Position numbers and translations under genes: made by a program
Notes under the pieces: model-generated
What the model was told of the DNA's origin: nothing
The model's database searches: none
Seen by the model: the letters and a program-made list of their open reading frames with translations, nothing else
Shown here: piece after piece, positions 15,507 to 22,751 of the stretch
Layout: the number at the start of each line of letters is the position of its first letter
Position numbering within the stretch: the stretch's first letter is position 1
Assembly (NCBI GenBank): GCA_038235385.1
Contig: JBBSTY010000039.1
Coordinates: 1-27,423 of the forward strand
DNA: 27,423 nt
Reading direction: 5' to 3'
Origin: JBBSTY01 sp038235385
Lineage (GTDB): Bacteria > Actinomycetota > Acidimicrobiia > Acidimicrobiales > Acidimicrobilacustridaceae

Positions 15507-15529
15507 AATAGATCGTACTACGATCTATT
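15507..15529 (-). promoter_or_regulatory. Perfect 23-bp palindrome, probable operator of the ClC-marR unit
   Basis: Arms AATAGATCGTA (15507-15517) and TACGATCTATT (15519-15529) are exact reverse complements around a single C at 15518. The element is AT-rich against a GC-rich background. On the minus strand it contains TANNNT hexamers such as TACGAT (15512-15517), whose start point would fall at about the GTG at 15504. It is thus well placed for autorepression by the MarR protein encoded in the same unit. Its half-site (TAGATCG) differs from the TTCTA repeats, so it is probably a separate specificity. Confidence 0.6.
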
Positions 15530-15603
15530 GGCATCCACGCCAACCGGGACGACCGATGACGTCGGAAGCAGATGCGACCTCACAGCCCGCCGGAGCGAGC
15601 GCC

Positions 15604-15609
15604 TAGGGT
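15604..15609 (+). promoter_or_regulatory. Possible -10 box for the nitrate-reductase-like operon
   Basis: TAGGGT fits the TANNNT pattern and lies 34 bases before the ATG at 15644, giving a leader of roughly 28 bases. No -35 is visible. The same hexamer precedes the acyltransferase gene at 24901. Placement is suggestive only. Confidence 0.28.
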
Positions 15610-15643
15610 GGACTCATCGAGCGGACGGCCGAACGGTGACCCC

Positions 15644-16696
15644 ATGAACGGTGCCCCCAAGAAGCGTGCGAACCTCGACGGCCGAGCCGCAGCCTGGGGC
15701 GCCGCCTCCGTGCTGGTGGTGCTGGTGGCCGTGTACCTCGGCAGCGGTGGTCTGCGTTGGTTCGACGCCGCGCTCGCGGGCTACCTCGTTGGCGTGCTCC
15801 TGGCCGTGTTCGCCACGGTGTACCGCTACCTCGTGTGGATCCAACGCCCTCCGACGGCGCGGCTGAACCAGCGCGGGTGGGAGTCGTTCCGCGCGTCGGG
15901 TCGGCGGGGTCGCAACGCGGTGGGCCTGGTCGGGCTGGTCGGCACGAACCTGTTGGCCCAGGGGTTCATCCGCCGCCGTTCCACGACCCGGTGGGCCGCC
16001 CACCAAGCGGTGTTCTGGGGATGCATCCTGGCGGCGTTGGTCACCTTCCCCCTCACCTTCGGGTGGATCCACTTCGAGTCGGTCGGACAGGACGGGAGCC
16101 AGTACCAGGCCTACCTTTTCGGGGTCGGGAGCGGTTCGTTCGACTCCACCAGCGTGCTGGGCTTCACGATCTTCCACCTCCTCGACATCGCGGCGTTCCT
16201 CGTCATCGCCGGCGTGGTCGTGTTCCTCTACCGGCGGCTCCGCGACCCCGGCGCCCTGGCCGTCGAACGATCCGGGGACTTCCTGGCCCTCGCCGGGCTG
16301 TTCGCCGTGTCGGTCACCGGCCTGTTCCTCACCGCGTCGAGCCTGTGGCTCGAGGGGCGGTACTACGACTTCCTCAACAACCTCCACGCGCTCACGGTCA
16401 TCCTCGGCCTGCTCTACATCCCGTTCGGCAAGCTCTTCCACATCTTCCAGCGACCGGCGAACCTCGGCGTGCACTTCTACCGGGAGGCCGGTGCCAGCGG
16501 CGCCCAACAGGCCTGTCGTCGCTGCGGCACCGACTTCGCGTCCGCGCTCCAGGTCACCGATCTCAAGGAGATCCTCCCAGCCGTCGGGTTCGACTACGAC
16601 GACGGCGCCGGAGGAAGTTGGCAGGACACCTGTCCGGCGTGCCGGCGCCAACAGGTGACCCTCGCCCAGACCGCACGTGTTGGAGGATTCGGCTGA
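15644..16696 (+). CDS. b-type cytochrome-like membrane subunit with C-terminal double-CxxC domain
   Basis: This 350-residue protein has about six membrane segments and His residues placed as possible haem b ligands: His120 (RWAAHQAVFWG), His178 (IFHLLDI), His248 (NNLHALTV) and His266 (GKLFHIFQRP). The phrasing around them resembles the NarI or HdrE-type cytochrome b of nitrate and heterodisulfide reductases. After residue 285 comes a soluble tail with Cys291-x2-Cys294 and Cys330-x2-Cys333, which could form a zinc ribbon or rubredoxin-like site. Role inferred: membrane anchor and quinol- or donor-side electron entry for the molybdopterin subunit. The ATG at 15644 was chosen because the residues before it are low complexity; its ribosome-binding site is weak. 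The stop overlaps the next ATG (TGATG). Confidence 0.8.
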   Translation: MNGAPKKRANLDGRAAAWGAASVLVVLVAVYLGSGGLRWFDAALAGYLVGVLLAVFATVYRYLVWIQRPPTARLNQRGWESFRASGRRGRNAVGLVGLVGTNLLAQGFIRRRSTTRWAAHQAVFWGCILAALVTFPLTFGWIHFESVGQDGSQYQAYLFGVGSGSFDSTSVLGFTIFHLLDIAAFLVIAGVVVFLYRRLRDPGALAVERSGDFLALAGLFAVSVTGLFLTASSLWLEGRYYDFLNNLHALTVILGLLYIPFGKLFHIFQRPANLGVHFYREAGASGAQQACRRCGTDFASALQVTDLKEILPAVGFDYDDGAGGSWQDTCPACRRQQVTLAQTARVGGFG

Positions 16697-18933
16697 TGGC
16701 ACAGTTCCCGGTCACCGAGGAGGAGCTCATCGCCCGCTACGGGCCGCACCTCAACGAGACGCCGCCCGGGGGGTGGAACGCGGGCATCGAGTTCGATCGC
16801 GAGGTCGAGACCCATTGCTGCTTCTGCGGGCAGCAGTGCGGGATCAAGCTCAAGGTCAAGGGCGAGGAGGTCGTCGGGTTCGAGCCCTGGTACGACTTCC
16901 CGTTCAACGAGGGCAAGCTGTGCCCCAAGGGCGTCAAGCGGTACCTGCAGGGGAGCCACCCCGATCGGCTCCTCGATCCCCTCGAGCGCGATCCGTCGGC
17001 GTCGGGCGGGTTCAGCCCGGTCAGCTGGGACCACGCCATGGATCGGATCGTGAGCGAGATCCGGCGCATCCAGGACGCCTACGGCAACGATGCCTTCGCC
17101 ATGTTGTCGGGCGTCTCGCTCACCAACGAGAAGTCCTACCTGATGGGCAAGTTCGCCCGTCTCGCCCTCCAGACCGCCAACCTCGACTACAACGGCCGCC
17201 TCTGCATGGTGTCGGCCGGAGCGGGGAACAAGAAGGCCCTCGGCATCGACCGGGCCTCCAACCCCTGGAGCGACATCCCGCTCGCCGACGTAGTGTTCGT
17301 CGCCGGCGCCAACGTCGCCGAGTGCGCGCCGATCACCACCAGCTACATCTGGCGGGCACGCGATCGCGGCGCCAAGCTCATCGTCGCCGACCCGCGGGTC
17401 ACGCCGCTGGCCCGGACCGCCGACGTCTTCCTCGGTCTGCGTCCCGGCACCGACTCGGCGCTCATGGGCACCATCCTGCACGTGCTCGTGGCCAACGACT
17501 GGCTCGACCACGACTTCATCAACGCGCACACCGTCGACTTCGATGCGTCGGCGGCCGCCGTCGCGACCTACACGCCCGAGTGGGGAGCCGAGGTGTGTGG
17601 CGTCCCTGCGGATCGGATCGTCGAGGCCGCCCGCCTGTGGGGAACCTCGGCCACCGGGATGCTGCTGCACGCTCGCGGCATCGAGCACCACACCAAGGGG
17701 GTCGAGAACGTCCTGTCGTGCATCAACCTGGGCCTCGCCACCGGCAAGTTCGGCAAGCCCGGCTGCGGGGTCACCACGATCACCGGCCAGGGCAACGGCC
17801 AGGGTGGTCGCGAGCAGGGCCACAAGTGCGACCAGCTCCCGGGCAACCGCGACATCACCAACCCCGAGCACCGGGCCTACATCGCGTCGGTGTGGGGCTG
17901 CGAGGAGGACGAGATCCCGGGCAAGGGCCTCACCGCCGAGGAGATCATCGAGGCCATCCACGCAGGAGAGATCAAGGGGCTGCTGTCGATCTGCTTCAAC
18001 CCGGCGGTGTCGCTCCCCGACACGCGCTTCACCGCGGAGGCGCTCGACAAGCTCGAGTTCTACGCGGTCATCGACTTCTTCCTGTCCGAATCGGCCCACC
18101 ATGCCGACATCGTGCTCGCCGGTTCGCTGCACGAGGAGGACGAGGGCACCTCGACATCGGTCGAGGGTCGGGCCATCAAGATCAACGCCGCCGTGGCGCC
18201 GCCGGGCAACGCGCGCCGCGACAGCGAGATCGTCCTCGACCTCGCCCATCGGCTCGGGCGAGGTCAGTACTTCGAGTTCGCCGACAACGAGGCCATCTTC
18301 GACGAGATGCGCGTGGCCTCCCACGGCGGCACGGCCGACTACTACGGCATGACCTGGGACCGCATCGAAGCCGAGCACGGCATCTTCTGGCCGTGCCCCG
18401 AGCCCGGGCATCCGGGGACCCCCCGCCTGTACGAGGGCGGGAACTTCGCCTTCCCCGACGGCAGGGCCCGCTTCCACCCCATCGCGTTCCGACCGCCGGC
18501 CGAGGTCGTCGACGACGAGTACCCGGTGTGGCTCACCACCGGGCGCGTCATCTCCCAGTACCTGTCGGGCACCCAGACCCGCCGCATCGGACCGCTCGTC
18601 GAGCAGTATCCCGAACCGCTCTGCGAGATGCACCCGCGGCTGGCCGAACAGCTCGGTGTGGTCTCGGGCGACCTCGTCGAGGTGTCGTCGCGGCGGGGCA
18701 CCATGACCGCTCCCGCCCGGGTCGTGGCAACCATCCGGCCCGACACCGTGTTCATCCCCTACCACTGGCCCGGCCGCAAGGCCGCCAACCAGCTCACCAA
18801 CCGTGCCCTCGATCCGATCTCGAAGATCCCCGAGTACAAGGTGTGCGCGGTGCGGGTGACCAAGGCCGACGGCCACGTCGAGATCCGTGACCGACGCGTG
18901 ACCGCCCTTCACGAAGGAGAGGCAGCGACATGA
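16696..18933 (+). CDS. Molybdopterin oxidoreductase, nitrate-reductase-like catalytic subunit
   Basis: This 745-residue catalytic subunit of the DMSO-reductase superfamily has an N-terminal [4Fe-4S] motif, Cys41-x2-Cys44-x3-Cys48-x27-Cys76, then the cofactor domains and a C-terminal dinucleotide-binding domain with TTGRVISQYLSGTQTRR. The likely molybdenum ligand is Cys170 in NGRLCMVSAGAG; RLCM followed by GxDxxxxxxxDIxxADxxxxxGxNxAE matches Nap/NasA/NarB nitrate reductases better than formate dehydrogenases, which typically read RLC/U-H. GQGNGQGGREQGHKCDQLPG (about 361-380) is also conserved in this branch. No Tat signal is seen, so it probably acts in the cytoplasm. The ATG at 16696 has GGAGG 9 bases upstream and overlaps the previous stop. 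Nitrate as substrate is inference. Confidence 0.88.
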   Translation: MAQFPVTEEELIARYGPHLNETPPGGWNAGIEFDREVETHCCFCGQQCGIKLKVKGEEVVGFEPWYDFPFNEGKLCPKGVKRYLQGSHPDRLLDPLERDPSASGGFSPVSWDHAMDRIVSEIRRIQDAYGNDAFAMLSGVSLTNEKSYLMGKFARLALQTANLDYNGRLCMVSAGAGNKKALGIDRASNPWSDIPLADVVFVAGANVAECAPITTSYIWRARDRGAKLIVADPRVTPLARTADVFLGLRPGTDSALMGTILHVLVANDWLDHDFINAHTVDFDASAAAVATYTPEWGAEVCGVPADRIVEAARLWGTSATGMLLHARGIEHHTKGVENVLSCINLGLATGKFGKPGCGVTTITGQGNGQGGREQGHKCDQLPGNRDITNPEHRAYIASVWGCEEDEIPGKGLTAEEIIEAIHAGEIKGLLSICFNPAVSLPDTRFTAEALDKLEFYAVIDFFLSESAHHADIVLAGSLHEEDEGTSTSVEGRAIKINAAVAPPGNARRDSEIVLDLAHRLGRGQYFEFADNEAIFDEMRVASHGGTADYYGMTWDRIEAEHGIFWPCPEPGHPGTPRLYEGGNFAFPDGRARFHPIAFRPPAEVVDDEYPVWLTTGRVISQYLSGTQTRRIGPLVEQYPEPLCEMHPRLAEQLGVVSGDLVEVSSRRGTMTAPARVVATIRPDTVFIPYHWPGRKAANQLTNRALDPISKIPEYKVCAVRVTKADGHVEIRDRRVTALHEGEAAT

Positions 18934-19550
18934 ACCCACTCGTCGCCGACAAGATGTTCGTCATCGACCAGAGCCGGTGCATCGGCTGCGAAGCGTGCGT
19001 GCAGGCGTGCGAGGAGTGCGGAACCCACCGTGGCCGCTCGCTGATCCACCTCGAGTACCTCGATCGGGACACCTCCACCCAGACGGCACCGATGGTGTGC
19101 ATGCACTGCGAGGACCCGACCTGTGCGGAGGTCTGCCCCGCCGACGCCATCAAGCAGAACGAGGACGGCGTGGTGCAGTCTGCGCTCAAGCCCCGGTGCA
19201 TCGGGTGCTCGAACTGCGTGATCGCGTGTCCCTTCGGCGTGCCAAAGTACTTCGCGCTGCAGGACCAGATGATGAAGTGCGACATGTGCTACGACCGCAG
19301 CTCCGTCGGTCTCAAGCCGATGTGCGCCTCGGTGTGTCCCAGCGAGGCGCTCTGGTTCGGCACCCCCGCCGAGTTCGACGCGACCCGCACCGGCGATCTG
19401 CTCTTCGAGTTCCGCTTCGGGAACCAGGTGGTGCCGACCAAGGTCGCCACCGTTGTCCACGACGCGTCCGCCGGCCCGATCGACGTGCTCGGCACCCGCT
19501 CACAGGCGTGGCAGGACGACCCGTTCGGTCTCGAGGAGGCCCCGTCGTGA
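18930..19550 (+). CDS. Ferredoxin-like subunit with four [4Fe-4S] motifs
   Basis: This 206-residue electron-transfer subunit of the DmsB/NrfC/PsrB type has four complete cysteine groups: CIGCEACVQAC (17-27), CMHCEDPTCAEVCP (57-70), CIGCSNCVIACP (90-101) and CDMCYDRSSVGLKPMCASVCP (117-137). It would pass electrons between the membrane or Rieske partners and the molybdopterin subunit. No signal peptide is visible. The ATG at 18930 overlaps the catalytic subunit stop (ATGA) with GAAGGAGAGG upstream, and the stop overlaps the Rieske GTG (GTGA). Subunit assignment is firm; the direction of electron flow is not. Confidence 0.93.
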   Translation: MNPLVADKMFVIDQSRCIGCEACVQACEECGTHRGRSLIHLEYLDRDTSTQTAPMVCMHCEDPTCAEVCPADAIKQNEDGVVQSALKPRCIGCSNCVIACPFGVPKYFALQDQMMKCDMCYDRSSVGLKPMCASVCPSEALWFGTPAEFDATRTGDLLFEFRFGNQVVPTKVATVVHDASAGPIDVLGTRSQAWQDDPFGLEEAPS

Positions 19551-20062
19551 GCGGGCCCGACGACGCCGCAGGTGAGGTGCACGCGGAGCCTCGGTGGCGT
19601 GAGGAGTTCCCGCTCACCAGCCAGGGCGAGGAGCTGGTCGCACGGCGTGACTTCGCCCGCAACCTGCTCGCGGCATCGGGGGTCCTCGCGGTGGGGACCA
19701 CGGGCGCTGCTGCCTGGGCCACGTTGCAACGGGCCAACACGGGAGAGCCGCAACCCATCGTCGGCCTGTCGGAGATCGCCGCGGGCAGCGAGCACCTGTT
19801 CCGCTACCCGACGAGCAACGACCCGGCCATCCTGGTCCGCCTGCCGGACGGCGACCTGCGTGCGTTCACCCAGAAGTGCACCCATCTCGGGTGCGTCGTC
19901 TTCTACGAGCCCGATCAGGACCGGCTCTTCTGCCCGTGCCACCACGGCGAGTTCGATCCGTCGACCGGTGCGCCCACCGGAGGACCTCCGGACCGACCGC
20001 TCGCCCGGATCGATCTCGAGGTCCGCGACGGAACGATCTGGGCCAGCGGGATCGCGCGGTGA
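19547..20062 (+). CDS. Rieske [2Fe-2S] protein with Tat-like N-terminal anchor
   Basis: This 171-residue protein has Rieske motifs CTHLGC (111-116) and CPCHHGEFD (129-137). Cys111, His113, Cys129 and His132 are the cluster ligands; Cys116 and Cys131 are the expected disulfide. Residues 33-60 (RRDFARNLLAASGVLAVGTTGA and onwards) form a twin-arginine-like signal or anchor after a 32-residue polar N-terminus, so the Rieske domain probably faces outside, as in cytochrome bc complexes. There is no bc1 cytochrome b or c1 gene nearby. It starts at a GTG overlapping the ferredoxin-subunit stop, with GAGGAGG upstream, and its own stop overlaps the next GTG. Confidence 0.92.
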   Translation: MSGPDDAAGEVHAEPRWREEFPLTSQGEELVARRDFARNLLAASGVLAVGTTGAAAWATLQRANTGEPQPIVGLSEIAAGSEHLFRYPTSNDPAILVRLPDGDLRAFTQKCTHLGCVVFYEPDQDRLFCPCHHGEFDPSTGAPTGGPPDRPLARIDLEVRDGTIWASGIAR

Positions 20063-20268
20063 GGCCGCCCGTCCGGGCCGACGCGAAGCGCAACGGCGGG
20101 CTGCTCGTCTACTTCCTGGTGCTCGTCAGCTTGCAGATTTTCCTCCTCGTCGTCGCGGTCGAGGGCGTCCTCGCCCACGATCCCGGTCCCGCACGCGCCG
20201 CGGCGGTCCTGTCCGTCGTCGTGTTCGCCTCGGCGCTGGTCCTGCGCTGGTTCCTTCGCGATGACTGA
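20059..20268 (+). CDS. Small two-helix membrane protein of the Rieske operon
   Basis: This 69-residue protein has a basic N-terminus (RPPVRADAKRNGG) and two hydrophobic helices (about 14-38 and 45-64), separated by a short loop with EGVLAHDPGP. The GTG at 20059 overlaps the Rieske stop (GTGA), and the stop lies inside the start of the HPP gene (8-base overlap). Position and size suggest an accessory or assembly subunit of the membrane complex; I recognise no family. Confidence 0.65.
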   Translation: MRPPVRADAKRNGGLLVYFLVLVSLQIFLLVVAVEGVLAHDPGPARAAAVLSVVVFASALVLRWFLRDD

Positions 20269-20932
20269 TTCGGGCGACACATCCGATCGACCGAGCGTGG
20301 AACCACCCAGAACCGCGCCCCCGAGACCGCCTCGGTCCGGTCCCATCGGCGGCGACATCTCGGCGATCGTCGAAGGCATCGGCCAGCGGTTCCGAGTGCC
20401 CGCGCTCACCGCACGGCACTCGTCGACCGCCGTGATGGGCCTGTTCGCGTTCGTGAACGGGGTGATCTCGATCGCCATCATGGCGGGCGCCGCCGTGGTC
20501 ACGGGCCAGCCGTTCATCGTCCCATCGCTCGGCCCGACCGCCTTCCTGCTCTTCTACACGCCCACCCTGCCGGCAGCCTCGCCACGCAACACCATCTGCG
20601 GCCACGCCATCGGCGCCGCTGCCGGGTACCTGTCGCTCGTCATCTTCGGACTCACCGCCGCCGCGCCGGCACTGGCCAGCGAGGTCACGTGGAGCCGCGT
20701 CGGGGCGGCGGCTCTCTCGCTCGGGCTCACCAGCGGGCTCATGGTCTGGTTCCGCGTCCCGCATCCACCAGCCGGCGCCACCACGCTCATCGTGTCCCTC
20801 GGCATCCTCCGCACACCCGGCCAGCTCGCGGTCTTGATGCTTGCGGTGGTCCTGCTCGTGATCCAGGGGTACGTCATCAACCACGTCGCGGGCATCGACT
20901 ACCCGCGCTGGGCGCCCCGGCCCGCGTCGTGA
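20261..20932 (+). CDS. HPP family membrane protein, possible nitrite/nitrate transporter
   Basis: This 223-residue protein has a Pro/Ser-rich cytoplasmic N-terminus (about 1-45) and about five membrane helices, with the family motifs PSLGPTAFLLF (about 88-98), SPRNTICGHAIGA (about 108-120) and the name-giving HPPAGATTLIVSLG (about 168-181). HPP proteins of plastids and cyanobacteria have been linked to nitrite transport. Its place in an operon with a nitrate-reductase-like enzyme supports that role here, though this is inference. The ATG at 20261 overlaps the preceding gene by 8 bases; the stop overlaps the next ATG (TGATG). Confidence 0.9.
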   Translation: MTDSGDTSDRPSVEPPRTAPPRPPRSGPIGGDISAIVEGIGQRFRVPALTARHSSTAVMGLFAFVNGVISIAIMAGAAVVTGQPFIVPSLGPTAFLLFYTPTLPAASPRNTICGHAIGAAAGYLSLVIFGLTAAAPALASEVTWSRVGAAALSLGLTSGLMVWFRVPHPPAGATTLIVSLGILRTPGQLAVLMLAVVLLVIQGYVINHVAGIDYPRWAPRPAS

Positions 20933-22182
20933 TGGACCTGGTGGGGACCATCCGGTCGGTGGCGCGGTTCCAACGGCCGACGCGGGATCGTGTCGGCCGG
21001 CGCCTGAGCCGGGCGGGCTCGTGGGAGGACCTGCGCGGTCTGGCCAGGCGGCGCCTCCCGCGCGGCTGCTTCGACTACATCGACGGCGGAGCCGAGGACG
21101 AGCGCACGCTGCGCGCGAACGTCGATGCCTTCGCCGATGTCGTCTTCGCTCCGCGCGTCCTCCAGGGCCTGAGGGAGGTGTCGCCGGTGGCGTCGATCCT
21201 CGGTTCGCCGGCGGCCTATCCGTTGGTCCTCGCCCCGACGGGCTTCACGCGCATCGCTGATCCCGCAGGGGAGCTGGCCGTCGCCCGGGCCGCGCAGCGA
21301 GCCGGGTTGCCCTACACCCTCTCGACGTTGAGCACGCGGTCGATCGAGGAGGTTCGGGCGGTGAGCGACGGACGGCTGTGGTTCCAGGTGTACGCCTGGC
21401 GGGATCGCGGCCTGGTCCGCGAGATGGTCGATCGAGCCGCTGCAGCGCGCTACGAGGCCCTCGTCCTCACGGTCGACACGGCGGTCTTCGGGCGGCGCGA
21501 GCGAGATGTCCGCCGGGGCTTCTCGCTCCCGCCGATGCTCGGCCCGTCGACGGTGGTGGACGGCCTGCTGCACCCATCCTGGACAGCGGGACTGCTGCGC
21601 AACGACCCGATCCGGTTCGCCAACGTCATCGGCCGCGAGGTCGGGGACGGCGCGACGCCGGTCACGCTCGCCGACTACATCAACCACCAGTTCGATCCGT
21701 CGTTGTCGTGGACCGACATCGACTGGTTGCGTTCGATCTGGGACGGCCCGATCGTGGTCAAGGGGATCCAACGGGTCGCCGATGCCATCCGGGCGGCCGA
21801 CGCCGGTGTCGATGCGATCGCCCTCTCCAACCACGGTGGCCGTCAGCTCGACGGGTCGCCGGCGACGTTCACCCTCGTGGGTCCGGTCGCCGACGCGGTC
21901 GGCGGGCGCACCGAGATCATCTGCGACGGCGGCATCCGGCGGGGGAGCGACATCGTCAAGGCCGTCGCCGCCGGGGCGACGTCGTGCATGGCCGGTCGCG
22001 CCTACCTCTACGCACTGGGCGCGGCCGGCGAGCGCGGGGTCGACACGCTGCTCGGGTGGTGGCGCGACGACATCGTCCGTACCCTGCACCTGATCGGCGC
22101 GGGGTCGATCGACGACCTGGACCCGTCCTACCTCGGGGCGCCCACGGGCCACGCGACCCTGATCGGGGTGCGCCAGCCGTAG
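20932..22182 (+). CDS. FMN-dependent alpha-hydroxy-acid dehydrogenase/oxidase
   Basis: This 416-residue TIM-barrel flavoprotein belongs to the lactate dehydrogenase (LldD), glycolate oxidase and mandelate dehydrogenase family. Motifs seen are CFDYIDGGAEDERTLRAN (about 47-64), LTVDTAVFGRRERDVRRG (about 181-198) and SNHGGRQLDG with catalytic His301 and Arg304, followed by DGGIRRGSDIVKAVAAGA. It oxidises a 2-hydroxy acid to the 2-oxo acid and usually feeds quinone or O2. The exact substrate cannot be read from the sequence. Its ATG overlaps the HPP stop, so it is translationally coupled to the redox operon and may act as an electron donor to the same quinone pool. It is the last gene before convergent transcription. 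Confidence 0.9.
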   Translation: MDLVGTIRSVARFQRPTRDRVGRRLSRAGSWEDLRGLARRRLPRGCFDYIDGGAEDERTLRANVDAFADVVFAPRVLQGLREVSPVASILGSPAAYPLVLAPTGFTRIADPAGELAVARAAQRAGLPYTLSTLSTRSIEEVRAVSDGRLWFQVYAWRDRGLVREMVDRAAAARYEALVLTVDTAVFGRRERDVRRGFSLPPMLGPSTVVDGLLHPSWTAGLLRNDPIRFANVIGREVGDGATPVTLADYINHQFDPSLSWTDIDWLRSIWDGPIVVKGIQRVADAIRAADAGVDAIALSNHGGRQLDGSPATFTLVGPVADAVGGRTEIICDGGIRRGSDIVKAVAAGATSCMAGRAYLYALGAAGERGVDTLLGWWRDDIVRTLHLIGAGSIDDLDPSYLGAPTGHATLIGVRQP

Positions 22183-22202
22183 GCACGTCCGTGGGGGGCG
22201 CC

Positions 22203-22220
22203 CCGGGTTGGGTCGCCCGG
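22203..22220. terminator. Short hairpin between convergent genes
   Basis: CCGGG (22203-22207) and CCCGG (22216-22220) can pair around an 8-base loop in the 47-base gap between the hydroxy-acid dehydrogenase and the convergent Ddn-like gene. It is the right place for a bidirectional terminator; the stem is short and there is no T-tract. Confidence 0.3.
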
Positions 22221-22229
22221 TACCGTCGA

Positions 22230-22700
22230 TCAGCCCTCGGTGCGTTCGAGCATCACCACGGGGAGCTCCCGGCGGACGTGCTCGAAGTACCCGCGCCACT
22301 GCCTGTTGTACTCGCGACCTCGTCCGACGATGGCGGCGCGCTCGTCGCCGGTGAGGACGCGGGCCCGCACGGCGAGTCGTCTCCCGGACCAACGTACGGT
22401 TGCGTCGGGTCGAGCCTGGAGGTTGAGCCACCACGCCGGAGGCCGCTCCTGTCCGTAGTTCGACGCGAGCACAACGAAGTTCTCGCCGTCGGGCAGGTAG
22501 AGCAGGGGCACCGCTCGAGTCGCACCGGATCGGCGCCCGACCGTCTCCAGGACGAGCGCGTACTGGTTCCTGCCCAACCGCCGGGGTCGCCCGTTCGTGC
22601 GGAGCAGCACGTAGCCGTGCACCGTCGCGAACCTCTGGTAGGCGACGCGACGGAACGTGGCGGCCGACCCGGTGAGCGCACGCAGCGACCCCTCGCTCAT
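22230..22700 (-). CDS. Deazaflavin (F420)-dependent nitroreductase/quinone reductase family protein (Ddn-like)
   Basis: This 156-residue protein is of the Ddn/FDOR-A type: a split beta-barrel with GRRSGATRAVPLLYLPDGENFVVLASNYG (about 55-83) and PPAWWLNLQARPDATV (about 87-102), the conserved phosphate-binding and substrate segments of this family. Members use reduced F420 to reduce quinones or nitro compounds, or act as F420-binding proteins. I chose the ATG at 22700; an in-frame GTG at 22733 would add 11 residues and neither has a strong ribosome-binding site. It runs in the same direction as the CoA-transferase 52 bases upstream and may be co-transcribed with it. Confidence 0.9.
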   Translation of the reverse strand: MSEGSLRALTGSAATFRRVAYQRFATVHGYVLLRTNGRPRRLGRNQYALVLETVGRRSGATRAVPLLYLPDGENFVVLASNYGQERPPAWWLNLQARPDATVRWSGRRLAVRARVLTGDERAAIVGRGREYNRQWRGYFEHVRRELPVVMLERTEG

Positions 22701-22751
22701 GTCGGACCGACCGTTCCCAGCGATCGCGAGCACGTTCCGGGAACATCGTGA

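Noticed and set aside
16696..18933. Calling the molybdopterin enzyme a formate dehydrogenase because of the NuoF-like gene nearby
   Set aside because: The active-site context is RLCM rather than RLC/U-H, and the NuoF-like gene belongs to a different operon with convergent genes in between.
16594..18939. Long minus-strand open frame opposite the molybdopterin subunit
   Set aside because: Composition is that of a shadow frame, and it contains none of the conserved residues seen on the plus strand.
22734..22744. Palindrome GTTCCGGGAAC upstream of the Ddn-like gene
   Set aside because: Only 5-bp arms, GC-rich, and in a spot with no other promoter features; such repeats are expected by chance here.
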